37,050 bases of DNA from Candidatus Moduliflexus flocculans (GCA_000739515.1 DF820458.1:513040-550089), one strand, 5' to 3'. Positions 1 through 9,310 are shown, counted from the first letter of the stretch. A program made the numbers and translations. Notes: generated by a model from the letters alone, not told the origin.

Positions 1-2249
1 TCGGCTTGCTGAAACGCCTCGAAAATCAGCCGTTGTTTTTCGTCTGGAATGCCGATGCCAGTATCTTCCACAGATAACGCGACGGTCGAACGCGGATTCA
101 ATCCATTCGTCAGCGAGGCGGTCGGAGCCGGGCGTTCGATCCGTACCGTAATGCCTCCGCGATGCGTAAATTTCATCGCGTTGGACAGCAGGTTTTTCAA
201 AATCTGTTCCACGCGCTGACGGTCAGTATAAATCGCTTCTGGCGCATCGTCGCTGATGATCACGTTCAAATAAAGCGAACGTTCCGCGGCAATATATGAA
301 AAATGTTGCTCGATATACATCCCCAAACTGCGCAGATGCATTTCCTCAATATTGACGGTCATTTTGCCCGCTTCGATTTTCGATAGATCGAGGATTTCAT
401 TAATCAACGACAGCAGTTCCGAACCGGAAGCGTTGATGGTGCGCGCATATTCGATTTGTTTCTCGGAAAGATTTCGCTCTTTGTTTTCATAGAGCAGCCG
501 CGAAAGAATCAACATGCTGTTCAACGGCGTTCGCAGTTCATGCGACATATTTGAGAGAAATTCCGATTTATATTTGCTGGACATCTCCAAATCTTTGGCT
601 TTTTGTTCGATAATCTGACTGGCATGTTCCAGATCGATATTCTTTTCCCGCAGTTTTCGTTGCTGCTGCTCAAGGATACGGGTTTGCTCGGCCAGTTCTT
701 CATTGGTCTGGCGCAATTCTTCCTGCTGATTCTGAAGCTTTTCTTCAGAGAGTCTGAGGGAGCGCGTCTGTTCTTCTAATTCTTCATTGGCTTGCTTCAG
801 TTCTTCCTGTTGTTGAAGCAATGCCGCAGATTGCTGTTGAGTTTCTTCCAGCAGCGTTCGCATTCTAATGCGGGCTTCCGAAGAATGGAAGGCAATTGCA
901 ATGCTCTCGCTCGCCTGTTTCAGAAAATCAAGATGCCGATCGGAGAATCTCCGCACGGAGCCTAATTCGATGACTCCTTCAACGTTGTTTTCATACAAAA
1001 ACGGGTGTACCAGGATATATTGCGGCGTGCGTTCGCCTAATTCGGAAGTGATTTTAATATAATCATCCGGAACCTGGTGAAAGAGGATCGGCTGTTTTTC
1101 TAACGCGGCCTGCCCGATCAGGCCTTCGCCGAAACGAAATTCGTTCCGAACGCCTTTCCGCTCGGAATAGGCGTAACTGCCAACCAGTTTGAACGTTTCA
1201 GACGTGCGATCAAATGCGCAGATCGCCCCGATCTGCGCATCGAGGTATGGAGCGAGATAAGAGAGCACCTGCCGCGCTAATTCAGCGTTGCTTTTTTCGC
1301 CGCGTAACCGCTCATTCAATTCAGTCAGGCCGGTTTTCATCCAGTTTTGCCGCTCGATTTCTGCGACATTCGCGACAAGATTCGCTTTCATCAGCGACAG
1401 CGCGTTCCCTAAGACATCATATTTGCTTCGCGTCACGACGGGAACGCTGTAATCGCCATTCCCAATCGCCGTTGCCGCCTTCGCCAATTCTTGATTCGTG
1501 GTGATCAACCCCGCAAACACTTCGGCCAATCTTCCGATTTCGTCTGTTGAGGTCACGTCAATCGAAACATTGGTATTTCCCCGGCCTAACTCATTGGCAA
1601 CGCTAATCACTTTCTTCAAGGGACGCGTGACAGAAAGGCTCACAAAAATGACAAATACCATGCAGGCTGCTCCAAAGCCAACGATGATCATCGCCATGAT
1701 TATGCGTGATGTCTTGTTATTTTTTTGATTTTCGACAAACGTGGCTGCGACGGCGGTTTTCGCTTCTTCGATTTCTTCTTGCACTTGTTCGTGAAAAGAG
1801 TTGTAAAGCGACGTGAGTTGCTGCATCCGCTCCACCATCTCTTCTGACAAACTTTCCCCTCGTATCATCGCTTCTGAAATCTCAATCGAGCGGGTATTGT
1901 ATTGCGCAAAGTTCTCTGAAAGTTCCTGATATTCTTCAGGCGTGACAATGGGCAGCGATTTTCCTGAGGCGATAAAATCCTGCAACTCTTTCGCCAGCGC
2001 TTCTGTCTTTTGGAGTTCCTCTTCATCCTGGGCGCTGACAGCATCGCGAATGGCTCGCTCAAACGCGGTGAGTTTTCTATCCAGGAGATACGCCCATTCT
2101 AAGCCCGGCACGAATCCTTTTTCAATCTGCGTCAAGTAGGTTTGATTCTTATCCGTAAAATATTCGGAGATAAAAAAGAGCGCGGAAAGCGCCATAATAA
2201 GCAAAATTGGCAGAATGACCATTTTTTTTGCAAATGTCATATTTTGCAT
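1..2249 (-). CDS. HAMP/GAF sensor histidine kinase, C-terminus beyond window
   Basis: Membrane-bound sensor kinase, incomplete because the reading frame is still open at base 1. Reading from ATG at 2249: a membrane segment at about residues 8-25, a largely helical periplasmic region to about 180, a second membrane segment (about 183-203), a HAMP linker, a GAF domain (about 320-450), a long glutamine/glutamate-rich coiled coil (about 455-555), the HisKA box MSHELRTPLNS with phospho-acceptor His570, and the HATPase N box (LLSNAMKFTHRGG near 687) running into VEDTGIGIP at the edge. The family often carries receiver domains after this point, which cannot be seen here. An alternative ATG lies at 2240; neither start has a clear Shine-Dalgarno sequence. 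It is the last visible gene after a PstS-like protein and a porin, so it probably senses something those proteins deliver. The domain reading is firm; the ligand is unknown. Confidence 0.9.
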   Translation of the reverse strand, partial: MQNMTFAKKMVILPILLIMALSALFFISEYFTDKNQTYLTQIEKGFVPGLEWAYLLDRKLTAFERAIRDAVSAQDEEELQKTEALAKELQDFIASGKSLPIVTPEEYQELSENFAQYNTRSIEISEAMIRGESLSEEMVERMQQLTSLYNSFHEQVQEEIEEAKTAVAATFVENQKNNKTSRIIMAMIIVGFGAACMVFVIFVSLSVTRPLKKVISVANELGRGNTNVSIDVTSTDEIGRLAEVFAGLITTNQELAKAATAIGNGDYSVPVVTRSKYDVLGNALSLMKANLVANVAEIERQNWMKTGLTELNERLRGEKSNAELARQVLSYLAPYLDAQIGAICAFDRTSETFKLVGSYAYSERKGVRNEFRFGEGLIGQAALEKQPILFHQVPDDYIKITSELGERTPQYILVHPFLYENNVEGVIELGSVRRFSDRHLDFLKQASESIAIAFHSSEARIRMRTLLEETQQQSAALLQQQEELKQANEELEEQTRSLRLSEEKLQNQQEELRQTNEELAEQTRILEQQQRKLREKNIDLEHASQIIEQKAKDLEMSSKYKSEFLSNMSHELRTPLNSMLILSRLLYENKERNLSEKQIEYARTINASGSELLSLINEILDLSKIEAGKMTVNIEEMHLRSLGMYIEQHFSYIAAERSLYLNVIISDDAPEAIYTDRQRVEQILKNLLSNAMKFTHRGGITVRIERPAPTASLTNGLNPRSTVALSVEDTGIGIPDEKQRLIFEAFQQA

Positions 2250-2261
2250 ACGCTGTTTTAT

Positions 2262-2352
2262 TAGACATTATTGGAAATAAAAAAAATCAATCCGAAATTC
2301 CCCTCCTGGGAGGGGCAAGGGGTGGGTAAACGCTTATTTCCAATAATGTCTA
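2262..2352. repeat. Nested palindrome: 19-bp outer arms around a 28-bp REP-like core
   Basis: Perfect 19-base inverted arms at 2262-2280 and 2334-2352 (TAGACATTATTGGAAATAA and its complement) enclose a plus-oriented copy of the dispersed 28-base repeat at 2300-2327 (CCCCTCCTGGGAGGGG followed by CAAGGGGTGGGT). The outer arms are not seen elsewhere in the window, whereas the core is. It fills most of the 157-base gap between the PstS-like gene and the downstream kinase and could act as a processing or attenuation hairpin in their mRNA. Confidence 0.85.
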
Positions 2353-2406
2353 TTTGCAAACGCCTCCCATACGACTGAAATCTGAGAGGTGTTCATTGGT
2401 ATTGTA

Positions 2407-2874
2407 TTACTTTTCCCTTCCTAATACCGTAATTGTTTTCACCTTTTCGTATGCGCTCATATCAGCCGAACTTGACACATAGCCGATTGCGCTGACATGC
2501 TCTGAAACAAACTTCAACACCTCTTCATTAGAGGTTTTTTCAACAGGAGGCACAGACCGCCCGGAAAAGATTTCCTTCTGCCAATACGCTTTAACAGCAT
2601 TCATCGTTCGTTCAAGCACCTCTTTCGAAAACCGTTCCCGAACCGGAGAATCCGAAGCAAGATCAATCGGTTCAATCGTTTTTTTCATCTCTTTCCATTC
2701 TTTTGTCTTTTTCAAAAAAATTTTTGCAATCTCTTTCTTATCTAATTCGGTGACAGGGTTCTCGACATGCACGATTACGACATACCCCGTTTCTTCTTGC
2801 GCCGGAATACGAGCGGGATATCCCAGCATCGCAAGCAGACAAACGCTCACAAACACGGCCAAACATGATTTCAT
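2407..2874 (-). CDS. Short PstS-like periplasmic substrate-binding protein
   Basis: 155-residue secreted protein of the phosphate-ABC-type binding family, but only about half the usual PstS length. Residues 1 to about 26 form a signal peptide ending IPAQ. The mature part shows the hallmarks of this small class: NPVTELDKKEIAKIFLKK, a segment SPVRERFSKEVL, then YWQKEIFSGR and a VSAIGYVSSS end. Start chosen at ATG 2874 because AAGAGG lies 8 bases ahead; the longer upstream extension overlaps the porin gene and has no merit. It begins 19 bases after the porin stop codon. From general knowledge, such short proteins often sit beside porins and sensor kinases rather than phosphate transport genes, so a role as periplasmic ligand-binding partner of a sensor is more likely than phosphate import. 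No pst permease genes are visible. Confidence 0.8.
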   Translation of the reverse strand: MKSCLAVFVSVCLLAMLGYPARIPAQEETGYVVIVHVENPVTELDKKEIAKIFLKKTKEWKEMKKTIEPIDLASDSPVRERFSKEVLERTMNAVKAYWQKEIFSGRSVPPVEKTSNEEVLKFVSEHVSAIGYVSSSADMSAYEKVKTITVLGREK

Positions 2875-2893
2875 AACAACGCCTCTTTTTTCT

Positions 2894-4104
2894 CTAAAAA
2901 CTAAATTGAATGCCAAGACTGAATAAATTCGTTTCTTCCTCAAACTTGCCTTGCTGGGTAGCTTGTATAAAATCTTCAAGGGTCGCAGGCTGGGCGCAGC
3001 GGTTATCTTGCACAATATGATAGGCCACCTTGACGACCATCATCGGGTTAAACCAATAATTCAGGCCGAACGCGAAATCCTGATGATCTAAAAATGATTC
3101 CGGGAACTTCTCAAGCCAGTCGGCCTCTCCATCCAGCCATTCATAACGCATGACGGCCTGAAAATGGTCTGTAAATTTATAGGCTGGTTCGAGATACAAC
3201 GCATGAAACTTGTACGCATCAGCGGCCTGCTGTCCGGCATATTCAGCCCTCAGCCAGAAACGATCCTGAAGATATTCAGCAGAAGCCCCAAAGAACAGAT
3301 AGGACGCATCAAACTCCGCTTCAGCCGGTTGCCCGTCAGAATAGAGATCACCCTCTCCGCCATAGCCCGACACGCCGACCGTTAACCCGTCAACAGGCGT
3401 CTGGAGCAGAACGCGCCCTCCAATCATATTTTTCATAATCGGCGTTTCTTCTGTTAATCGCGGTTCTGGCAGCATTTCAGGCGAAGTTTGCGGCAATAAT
3501 GCTAATTCTCCGCCATATACATCATAACGCAATTCCCATTGTCCAGAAGAAAAAAGCGCCCCGGTGAACCCGATCCCTTTATACGCTTCGGCGGCAAATT
3601 GTTGATAGATACTGGGCGGCAGATCAAAAAATGGGCGCAGCGTGCCGACATCATAAATTTCAGTGTACAACAGGAAGGGCGCTTTGACTTTTCCGGCTCT
3701 GATGCTCAGCGCGTCGTTCACATACCATTCCGCAAAGGCATAATCAATGCCGACCTCGCTCTCGCTGAATTCCTCGTTGAATCCCAACTGCACATACGCG
3801 GAGAAACGGTCATACGGATTCGCGCTGAGATTCATGGAAAAATTCACGTAATCATAATTCCCATCTTCGCTTCCCATTAAGTAATTATTTTCATTATTTG
3901 TCATTCCATAGGCCCAACCGCCAAATCCATGAATCTGAACGCCGCCTACCGTTGCGGCGTCGCCGATTCGCGCGGTCGCAATCGCCATCCACAACACACT
4001 CCAGATACTTAGGAGAAGAAATGAGATTAAGAGAAATTCGAGAATGTCGCAATCGCCATCCACAACACACTCCAGATACTTACTACAAGCTGTTTTCGAT
4101 TCAT
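2894..4104 (-). CDS. Outer-membrane porin (beta-barrel), signal-peptide region disrupted
   Basis: Beta-barrel porin of about 380 residues. The body has alternating aromatic/charged strands (for example SAYVQLGFNEEF, ALSIRAGKVKAPF, FWLRAEYAGQ) and ends in FSLGIQFSF with terminal Phe, as expected for BAM-dependent barrels. The KVKAPF...PFFDLPPS region resembles phosphate/anion-type porins. The native start is probably ATG 4104, which overlaps the stop codon of the upstream kinase (ATGA) and begins MNRKQLVVSIWS, a good signal peptide. In this sequence, however, a 37-base segment is repeated 71 bases apart (3975-4011 and 4046-4082), so the frame from 4104 stops after 25 codons. The barrel frame remains open only from an upstream GTG at 4063. 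Either this gene is broken or the duplication is an assembly error; without the extra 71 bases the product would be 379 residues. Confidence 0.75.
3975..4082. repeat. 37-bp direct repeat causing a 71-bp frameshifting insertion
   Basis: Bases 3975-4011 are repeated exactly at 4046-4082, separated by 34 unshared bases. The 71-base offset is not a multiple of three, so the porin signal-peptide frame is broken. The unique 34 bases are not a second copy, so this is not a simple tandem duplication. Confidence 0.95.
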
Positions 4105-6524
4105 ACGGTTTTTTCTCCAGTCGTTTCGGGTATAATCAGTTCATTAATAACCCGCATCAGTTTTTTCAGGCTTACCGGTTTACTCAGATACGCATCAGCG
4201 CCGGCCTCGATACATCGTTCACGGTCTCCACGCATCGCCAACGCTGTCAAGGCAATAATCGGAATGGCAGAAAGCGTCTCGTCCGCTTTTATTTTACGAG
4301 TGGCTTCTAATCCATCAACCACAGGCATTTGAATATCCATCAAAATAATATCTGGCATGATTTCTTTTGCGCTTGTCAGAGCTTCTTCACCATTGTGGGC
4401 GCGATACGCCTGAAACCCCATTGATTCAAGATACTCGGCAATCATCTCATAACTTTCCGTATTATCTTCGGCAACAAGCACAACGAATGAATGCATTGGG
4501 TGCTTTTGCGCATTCGACATTTCCGACGCTCCTTTTTCTCGCCCTACTCGCTCTGAAGACACCGTCAATAAGGCATCTTCAACCGGGTTCCAGGGGAACG
4601 ACAGCGTAAAACATGTGCCTTGGCCGACTGTGCTTTCAACAGCCACAGTCCCTCCAAGCAGCGTTGTTAAATGCTCGACCAGCGTCAATCCTAATCCTGC
4701 GCCTTCTTGCTGGCGGGACAAACTCGTATCTAATTGAATGAATGGCTGAAACAAGCGCTCCAAATTCTCAGGGGCAATGCCAATTCCTGTATCGCGCACA
4801 GCGAAATACGCGGTTTCCGCCTCGATATCTCCGCGAATGGATAACGTCACTTCGCCGCCTTCATCGGTAAATTTGACCGCGTTCATCAATAAATTGACCA
4901 GGATTTGTTTGAGACGCCGTTCGTCAGAGCGGATGACTGAAACGGCGGGATCGATCTCTTTGACAACACGCAGAGATTTTTTTAGCGCCATCTGCTTAAT
5001 CATCAACAAACTGATGTCGCAGACCTGCGAAATCAAGACCGGGCGAATTTCTAACATGAGCGTTCCCGCTTCGATCTTCGCAATGTCAAGAATATCATTA
5101 ATCAGCGATAATAGATGCTGCCCACCTTGCTCAATCGCACCTAACGATTGCAGTTGTTTCGCATTCAGTTCTCCGTACAGTTGCTCTTGCAGCACTTGCG
5201 TAAACCCTAAAATCGTATTCAGCGGCGTGCGGATTTCATGGCTCATATTAGCGAGAAACTCGCTTTTTTGATGATTAATGTGCTGCAATCGGTCATACAA
5301 CGCACGCAGATTCTTTTCGGCCTCCTCGCGTTGTACGATTGCCGCTTCCAATCGCTGGTTCGTTTCCAGCAATTCTGCGGTACGTTCCTGCACGCGGCGC
5401 TCTAAATCATCGCGAGCGCGTTGGGCTTCTTCGTATAATCGCGCATTCTGAATGGCGATGGCCGCCTGGCTTGCTAACATGGTTAACAGGGCAATATGTT
5501 CTTCCGTGAACATATTGGGGTTTGTCTTGCTGTGCGCGTCTAATGTGCCGATAATGTTATTCCCGATTTTGAGCGGAACGCTGGCAATTGCGAGCAAACC
5601 ATCATGGTCGGCGGCGGGATTGACAAAGCGCGGATCGCGTTGGGCATTATTGGCGATAATTGGCATGCCTGTCTGCGCCACGCGGCCTGCAATGCTCTGG
5701 CCGAGTTGGTCTCTGGTGTATCTGACCATGTATTCGCTTAATCCGTGAGCTTTGGCAATCGTCAGCGATTCTCGCGCATCGTCAAACAATAAAATTGCGC
5801 CAGTGTCGCAGTGTAATAATTTCACGGTATTCCGAACAATCATCGTCAACACATCATCAACCTGAAGTTGGCCGGTCATCATTTGCCCGATCTCGTAAAT
5901 CGCCATCAATTCCTGATTGGCTGTTTGCAGGGCTTCCGTTCGTTCAGTCACTCGCCGCTCTAATTTATTATTGGCTTCCTGCAATCGGACGCGCGCGCGC
6001 CGTCGTTCCCAATAGGAGCCAATCATCTCTGCCGCTGTTTGCAGCAAACAAATATCATCTTCGCTCCATTCGCGCGCGCGTTGGGTATCATCGAACCCGA
6101 TAAACCCCATCCACTCCTCATTGACGGTAATCGGGAGAATCAAAATCGAAAGAATGCCTTGCGCCCCTAAAAACACGCGTTCTTCTTCAAGAAACGTTTC
6201 GACAACGCCATAATAGGGAAGTCCCTGAGAAAGCAAGGCGTATAATCGCGGCGCTTGCATTCGATAGGGAAGGCGGCACAACAGATGATTGTGAAGCTGG
6301 GGGGACACCCCAGGAGCGCAGGCTTCATGCGTCTGGCTCATACAGAGGCCGTTTTGCGGATCATACTCATTTTCAAAGAGATAGACCCGGCTGGCATTCG
6401 ATGCGGTTAACAAGACATTCAACACATATTCCAACGCATCATCACTTTCGCGTGTAAGAAGCGAGCGCGAACATAACGCCAGGCTTTTTTCATAGCGTAA
6501 TCGAACGACCAATGATTGTTCCAT
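4101..6524 (-). CDS. GAF-GAF hybrid sensor histidine kinase with receiver domain
   Basis: Cytoplasmic hybrid kinase of 807 residues. Order: an N-terminal GAF-like domain (about 15-175), a coiled coil with LERRVTERTEALQTAN, a second GAF domain (about 210-365), another coil, HisKA with MSHEIRTPLNT (His429), a HATPase_c domain with LLMNAVKFTDEGG and RDTGIGIAPENL, then a C-terminal receiver domain (about 685-800) with ILMDIQMPVVDG, phospho-acceptor Asp730 and the conserved Lys in YLSKPVSL. No membrane segment is seen, so it should sense a cytoplasmic or diffusible signal through GAF. ATG 6524 is chosen over GTG 6533 because AGGAG stands 8 bases ahead of the ATG. The stop codon overlaps the native porin ATG by ATGA, which suggests translational coupling and one operon down to the kinase at the left edge. 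No DNA-binding output is present. Confidence 0.92.
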   Translation of the reverse strand: MEQSLVVRLRYEKSLALCSRSLLTRESDDALEYVLNVLLTASNASRVYLFENEYDPQNGLCMSQTHEACAPGVSPQLHNHLLCRLPYRMQAPRLYALLSQGLPYYGVVETFLEEERVFLGAQGILSILILPITVNEEWMGFIGFDDTQRAREWSEDDICLLQTAAEMIGSYWERRRARVRLQEANNKLERRVTERTEALQTANQELMAIYEIGQMMTGQLQVDDVLTMIVRNTVKLLHCDTGAILLFDDARESLTIAKAHGLSEYMVRYTRDQLGQSIAGRVAQTGMPIIANNAQRDPRFVNPAADHDGLLAIASVPLKIGNNIIGTLDAHSKTNPNMFTEEHIALLTMLASQAAIAIQNARLYEEAQRARDDLERRVQERTAELLETNQRLEAAIVQREEAEKNLRALYDRLQHINHQKSEFLANMSHEIRTPLNTILGFTQVLQEQLYGELNAKQLQSLGAIEQGGQHLLSLINDILDIAKIEAGTLMLEIRPVLISQVCDISLLMIKQMALKKSLRVVKEIDPAVSVIRSDERRLKQILVNLLMNAVKFTDEGGEVTLSIRGDIEAETAYFAVRDTGIGIAPENLERLFQPFIQLDTSLSRQQEGAGLGLTLVEHLTTLLGGTVAVESTVGQGTCFTLSFPWNPVEDALLTVSSERVGREKGASEMSNAQKHPMHSFVVLVAEDNTESYEMIAEYLESMGFQAYRAHNGEEALTSAKEIMPDIILMDIQMPVVDGLEATRKIKADETLSAIPIIALTALAMRGDRERCIEAGADAYLSKPVSLKKLMRVINELIIPETTGEKTV

Positions 6525-6554
6525 CAATCGCACTCCTGCCGTAGATACAATCGG

Positions 6555-8045
6555 CTATTTCGCCTGAATAATGCCGCAAAAACGTTGATAGGCGTCTTCC
6601 CATTGCGCCGTCTGCTGTGGCTCGTACATCACCACATCGCACGACCGCTTCACCCATTCCCGCCCTTCGTCAATCGAGCCGATGTCGCCGGTTGCAATCG
6701 CTTGCATCATGATATTGCCGATGGCTGTCGCTTCAACAGGACCGGCCATCACCGGCTTGCCGGTTGCATTGGCGGCAAACTGACAGAGCAATGTATTTTG
6801 GACGCCGCCGCCAACGATATGTAACACATCAATCGGTTTTCCGCGCAACATTTCTAATGAATCGAGCACAAACCGATATGTGCAGGCCAGGCTTTCCAGG
6901 ATGCACCGCGTCATTTCTCCCCGGCTGCTCGGCGCAGATTGGCCGGTTTGCTTGCAGAATCCGACAATGGCTTCCGACATATCGGAGGGATTCAAAAAGC
7001 ACGGGTCATCCGGATGAATCGCGGCCTTAAATGGCGCAGCCGCTTCTGCCTCGCGCATCATATCGCCGAAATTCAACGCCGCGCCCTGTCGTTCCCAGAT
7101 GCGTTTGCATTCCTGCACTAACCATAATCCGCTGATATTTTTCAGAAAACGGAATGTTTTGCCGACGCCGCCTTCGTTGGTGATATTGTAACGCATCACA
7201 TCGGGCGTAATGATCGGCTGCGGAATTTCCAGGCCAAGCAGCGACCATGTGCCTGAGCTCAGATATGCCCAATCCTCGCCTTTCGCCGGAACAGCCGCAA
7301 CAGCGGACGCCGTATCGTGGCTGGCGGACGCAATCACCGGGACCGCGCCGAGACCGGTCATCTCAGCAATCTCCGGCAGCAATCTGTCAACAATCGTGCC
7401 AGGCTGCACAATTGGCGCATTCAGGATATGCGTCGGAATTCCCAATTGCTGCAACAGCGGGATCGCCCATGTCCCAGAGCGCGGATCATACATCTGCGTG
7501 GTCGTGACATCGGTAAATTCGTTGACTTTCGTGCCAGTAAAAAAGTAGGTAAACAGCGCCGGCATCATCAGCAGCGTATCGGCGATTTCTAACTGCGGCG
7601 AGCCTGTGGCAGCGGCGGCGTATAATTGGTACAACGTATTTAATTGGATAAATTGAATGCCTGTCGCATTAAACACCACATCGCGCCCGCCCGCTAATTC
7701 GCCAACGCGCTCGACCATGCCGTCGGTGCGATGATCGCGGTAATGATACGGGTTACCAACCAACGAGCCATCTTTCGCCAATAAACCGTAATCTACGCCC
7801 CACGTATCGAAACCGATGCCATTTAATGGCGCAGCATAGCGCTTTTTATACCGGAACAGCGCTTCCAGCATCTCGCGAAACAAGCCTAATACATCCCAAT
7901 ACATGCTGCCATTCAGGGAAGTCGGGCCATTTGAAAACCGATGTAATTCTTCAATCGAAAGTTTGTCGTCTTTCAGGATTCCCACCACGCCGCGCCCGCT
8001 GGACGCGCCAAGATCAAACGCCAGAAAATGTTTTGCTGCTGCCAT
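6555..8045 (-). CDS. rhaB: Rhamnulokinase
   Basis: FGGY-family sugar kinase of 496 residues that phosphorylates L-rhamnulose at C1 in rhamnose catabolism. Visible features are the N-terminal phosphate-binding LAFDLGASSGRGVVG, the GFDTWGVDYGLL segment with the FGGY-type catalytic Asp region, PYHYRDHRTDGM, ASHDTASAVAAVP, and the C-terminal adenosine motif VGGGVQNTLLCQFAANATG. These match RhaB better than xylulo- or glycerol kinases. The start is taken as ATG 8045; an in-frame GTG at 8054 lies inside a dispersed repeat whose G-rich strand may serve as the ribosome-binding region. rhaA and rhaD are not in the window. It follows the cobalamin genes on the same strand. Confidence 0.9.
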   Translation of the reverse strand: MAAAKHFLAFDLGASSGRGVVGILKDDKLSIEELHRFSNGPTSLNGSMYWDVLGLFREMLEALFRYKKRYAAPLNGIGFDTWGVDYGLLAKDGSLVGNPYHYRDHRTDGMVERVGELAGGRDVVFNATGIQFIQLNTLYQLYAAAATGSPQLEIADTLLMMPALFTYFFTGTKVNEFTDVTTTQMYDPRSGTWAIPLLQQLGIPTHILNAPIVQPGTIVDRLLPEIAEMTGLGAVPVIASASHDTASAVAAVPAKGEDWAYLSSGTWSLLGLEIPQPIITPDVMRYNITNEGGVGKTFRFLKNISGLWLVQECKRIWERQGAALNFGDMMREAEAAAPFKAAIHPDDPCFLNPSDMSEAIVGFCKQTGQSAPSSRGEMTRCILESLACTYRFVLDSLEMLRGKPIDVLHIVGGGVQNTLLCQFAANATGKPVMAGPVEATAIGNIMMQAIATGDIGSIDEGREWVKRSCDVVMYEPQQTAQWEDAYQRFCGIIQAK

Positions 8046-8052
8046 AGCTTTC

Positions 8053-8135
8053 ACCCACCCCTCGCCCCTCCCCGGAGGGGAAATAAGGTATCCGCTCCGG
8101 GAATCTTCCCCTCCTGGGAGGGGCGAGGGGTGGGT
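8053..8135. repeat. Inverted pair of 28-bp REP-like repeats (head to head)
   Basis: A minus-oriented copy at 8053-8080 and a plus-oriented copy at 8108-8135 of the repeat CCCCTCCTGGGAGGGG + C + N + AGGGGTGGGT (the first has CCGGGG in place of CCTGGG). They are separated by 27 bases and can fold into one long hairpin between cobC and rhaB, in the manner of BIME elements. It lies immediately ahead of the rhaB start codon. Confidence 0.9.
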
Positions 8136-8142
8136 TTGTTTA

Positions 8143-8709
8143 TTACCGGTTCATAAAATGAATAATCGGAACATGCTCCATTAATGAAATCTTTGTGACT
8201 CCCCCAAAATCAACGCCAAGCTGTAATGACTTTGCCAGCGGCATGTCGAGCAAATGCGCGATCAACGCTCGAATCACGCCGCCATGCGTAATGATCAGCG
8301 TCGGGCGCTCATCCTGCGCGGTTATGAACTCCTCCCAGAACGCAACAGTCCGGTGATATTGATCCAGAAACGATTCTCCGTTCGGGCAGCGCGTAAACGC
8401 GGCGTCTTCGCTCCAGGCGTTTAATGCGCCTAACCCGATGTCATCCCATTTCTGCATCTCCCATTCGCCGAAATTTAATTCCATCAATCGCGCGTCGAAT
8501 TGAATTTCATCGTTGCCGAATGACTCCGCCAGTCGGCGGCAGCGAGTCAGCGGGCTTGAATACACGCGAAATATTGGGGACGGCGGGATTTTTTTCCACA
8601 CGTCATCGCGCTCAACTTCAAATGAGTCCGCCAGCGCCACATCTGTCTGTCCGTAACAAATCCCCGGCGCGACACCGACGCTGGTATGTCGAATCAAATA
8701 CGTTTCCAT
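8143..8709 (-). CDS. cobC: Alpha-ribazole phosphatase (histidine phosphatase family)
   Basis: 188-residue member of the phosphoglycerate-mutase-like histidine phosphatases. It has the N-terminal catalytic motif as LIRHTSVG (His8), the substrate-binding YSSPLTRCRRLAE, the acid-base ELNFGEWE and the second catalytic His in ITHGGVIRAL. The motif RHT in place of RHG followed by GICYGQTDVAL is typical of CobC, which removes the 5'-phosphate of alpha-ribazole phosphate in nucleotide-loop assembly. The cobS and cobT genes upstream on the same strand support this over a generic phosphatase. ATG 8709 gives the expected METYLIRHT start; its Shine-Dalgarno sequence is weak. Confidence 0.88.
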   Translation of the reverse strand: METYLIRHTSVGVAPGICYGQTDVALADSFEVERDDVWKKIPPSPIFRVYSSPLTRCRRLAESFGNDEIQFDARLMELNFGEWEMQKWDDIGLGALNAWSEDAAFTRCPNGESFLDQYHRTVAFWEEFITAQDERPTLIITHGGVIRALIAHLLDMPLAKSLQLGVDFGGVTKISLMEHVPIIHFMNR

Positions 8710-8770
8710 CTCTTGGCCAAATAATCCCGCCAGGGATTCACCTCCTGACAGGGGATCGGAAGAATATTTA

Positions 8771-9310
8771 TCATTCGTTTGTCGTTCGAATCTTCTTTTT
8801 TACCCAGGTTTCTTGTTCGGACAGCCAAAATGTCGCGGCAAGGATTACGCCGAATGTCAGCAATGGCGAGGAAAACGCTTCCTTCTGTCCATGAACAAAA
8901 AATGGAATGCCTGCGCTCACAATCGCCAGAATAATATCGCGCATTTTCCAGGCTAACCATAATGCAAGAAACTGCGTCACAATAATATTACATGCAATCC
9001 AACTCCACGAAAGCTCTTTCGATAAACGCCCGATTCCAGGCACATGAATAAGCGCAAACCCTGCCCAACCGCGCGGATACAAATCGAAGCAGAGATGCAC
9101 AGCCATCGCCATCGAGAAACCAATCGCAAAAAGGCGCCATCCAGTGTTCGAGTATTTTATGGCGATAAACCAGATCATTAACGGAAAAATAACGCCATGC
9201 GTTATAATAGAACGATGCGTTAGAAAAGGCAGCGCTGAGTCAATGTCAGCAAACCGAGTGCCGATAAGCGCTCCGATAATTCCCACGATAAGTATGCTAT
9301 TCTGCTTCAT
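8771..9310 (-). CDS. YdjM-like membrane-bound metal-dependent hydrolase
   Basis: 179-residue integral membrane protein with about four or five hydrophobic segments. The segment ADIDSALPFLTHRSIITHGV fits the D-x-D...HR-x-x-TH signature of the YdjM/LexA-controlled membrane hydrolase family, and AVHLCFDLYPRG resembles its second H-x-x-x-D motif. ATG 9310 has AGAGGA just ahead and follows the cobS stop by 17 bases, so it should be cotranscribed with cobT and cobS and precede cobC. Why it sits in a cobalamin operon is unclear. It is not a recognised cobalamin enzyme; its presence may be incidental or mark an unassigned membrane step. Confidence 0.65.
   Translation of the reverse strand: MKQNSILIVGIIGALIGTRFADIDSALPFLTHRSIITHGVIFPLMIWFIAIKYSNTGWRLFAIGFSMAMAVHLCFDLYPRGWAGFALIHVPGIGRLSKELSWSWIACNIIVTQFLALWLAWKMRDIILAIVSAGIPFFVHGQKEAFSSPLLTFGVILAATFWLSEQETWVKKKIRTTNE

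Noticed and set aside
2875..3015. N-terminal extension of the PstS-like protein
   Set aside because: It overlaps the porin gene and would bury the signal peptide; ATG 2874 has a proper ribosome site.
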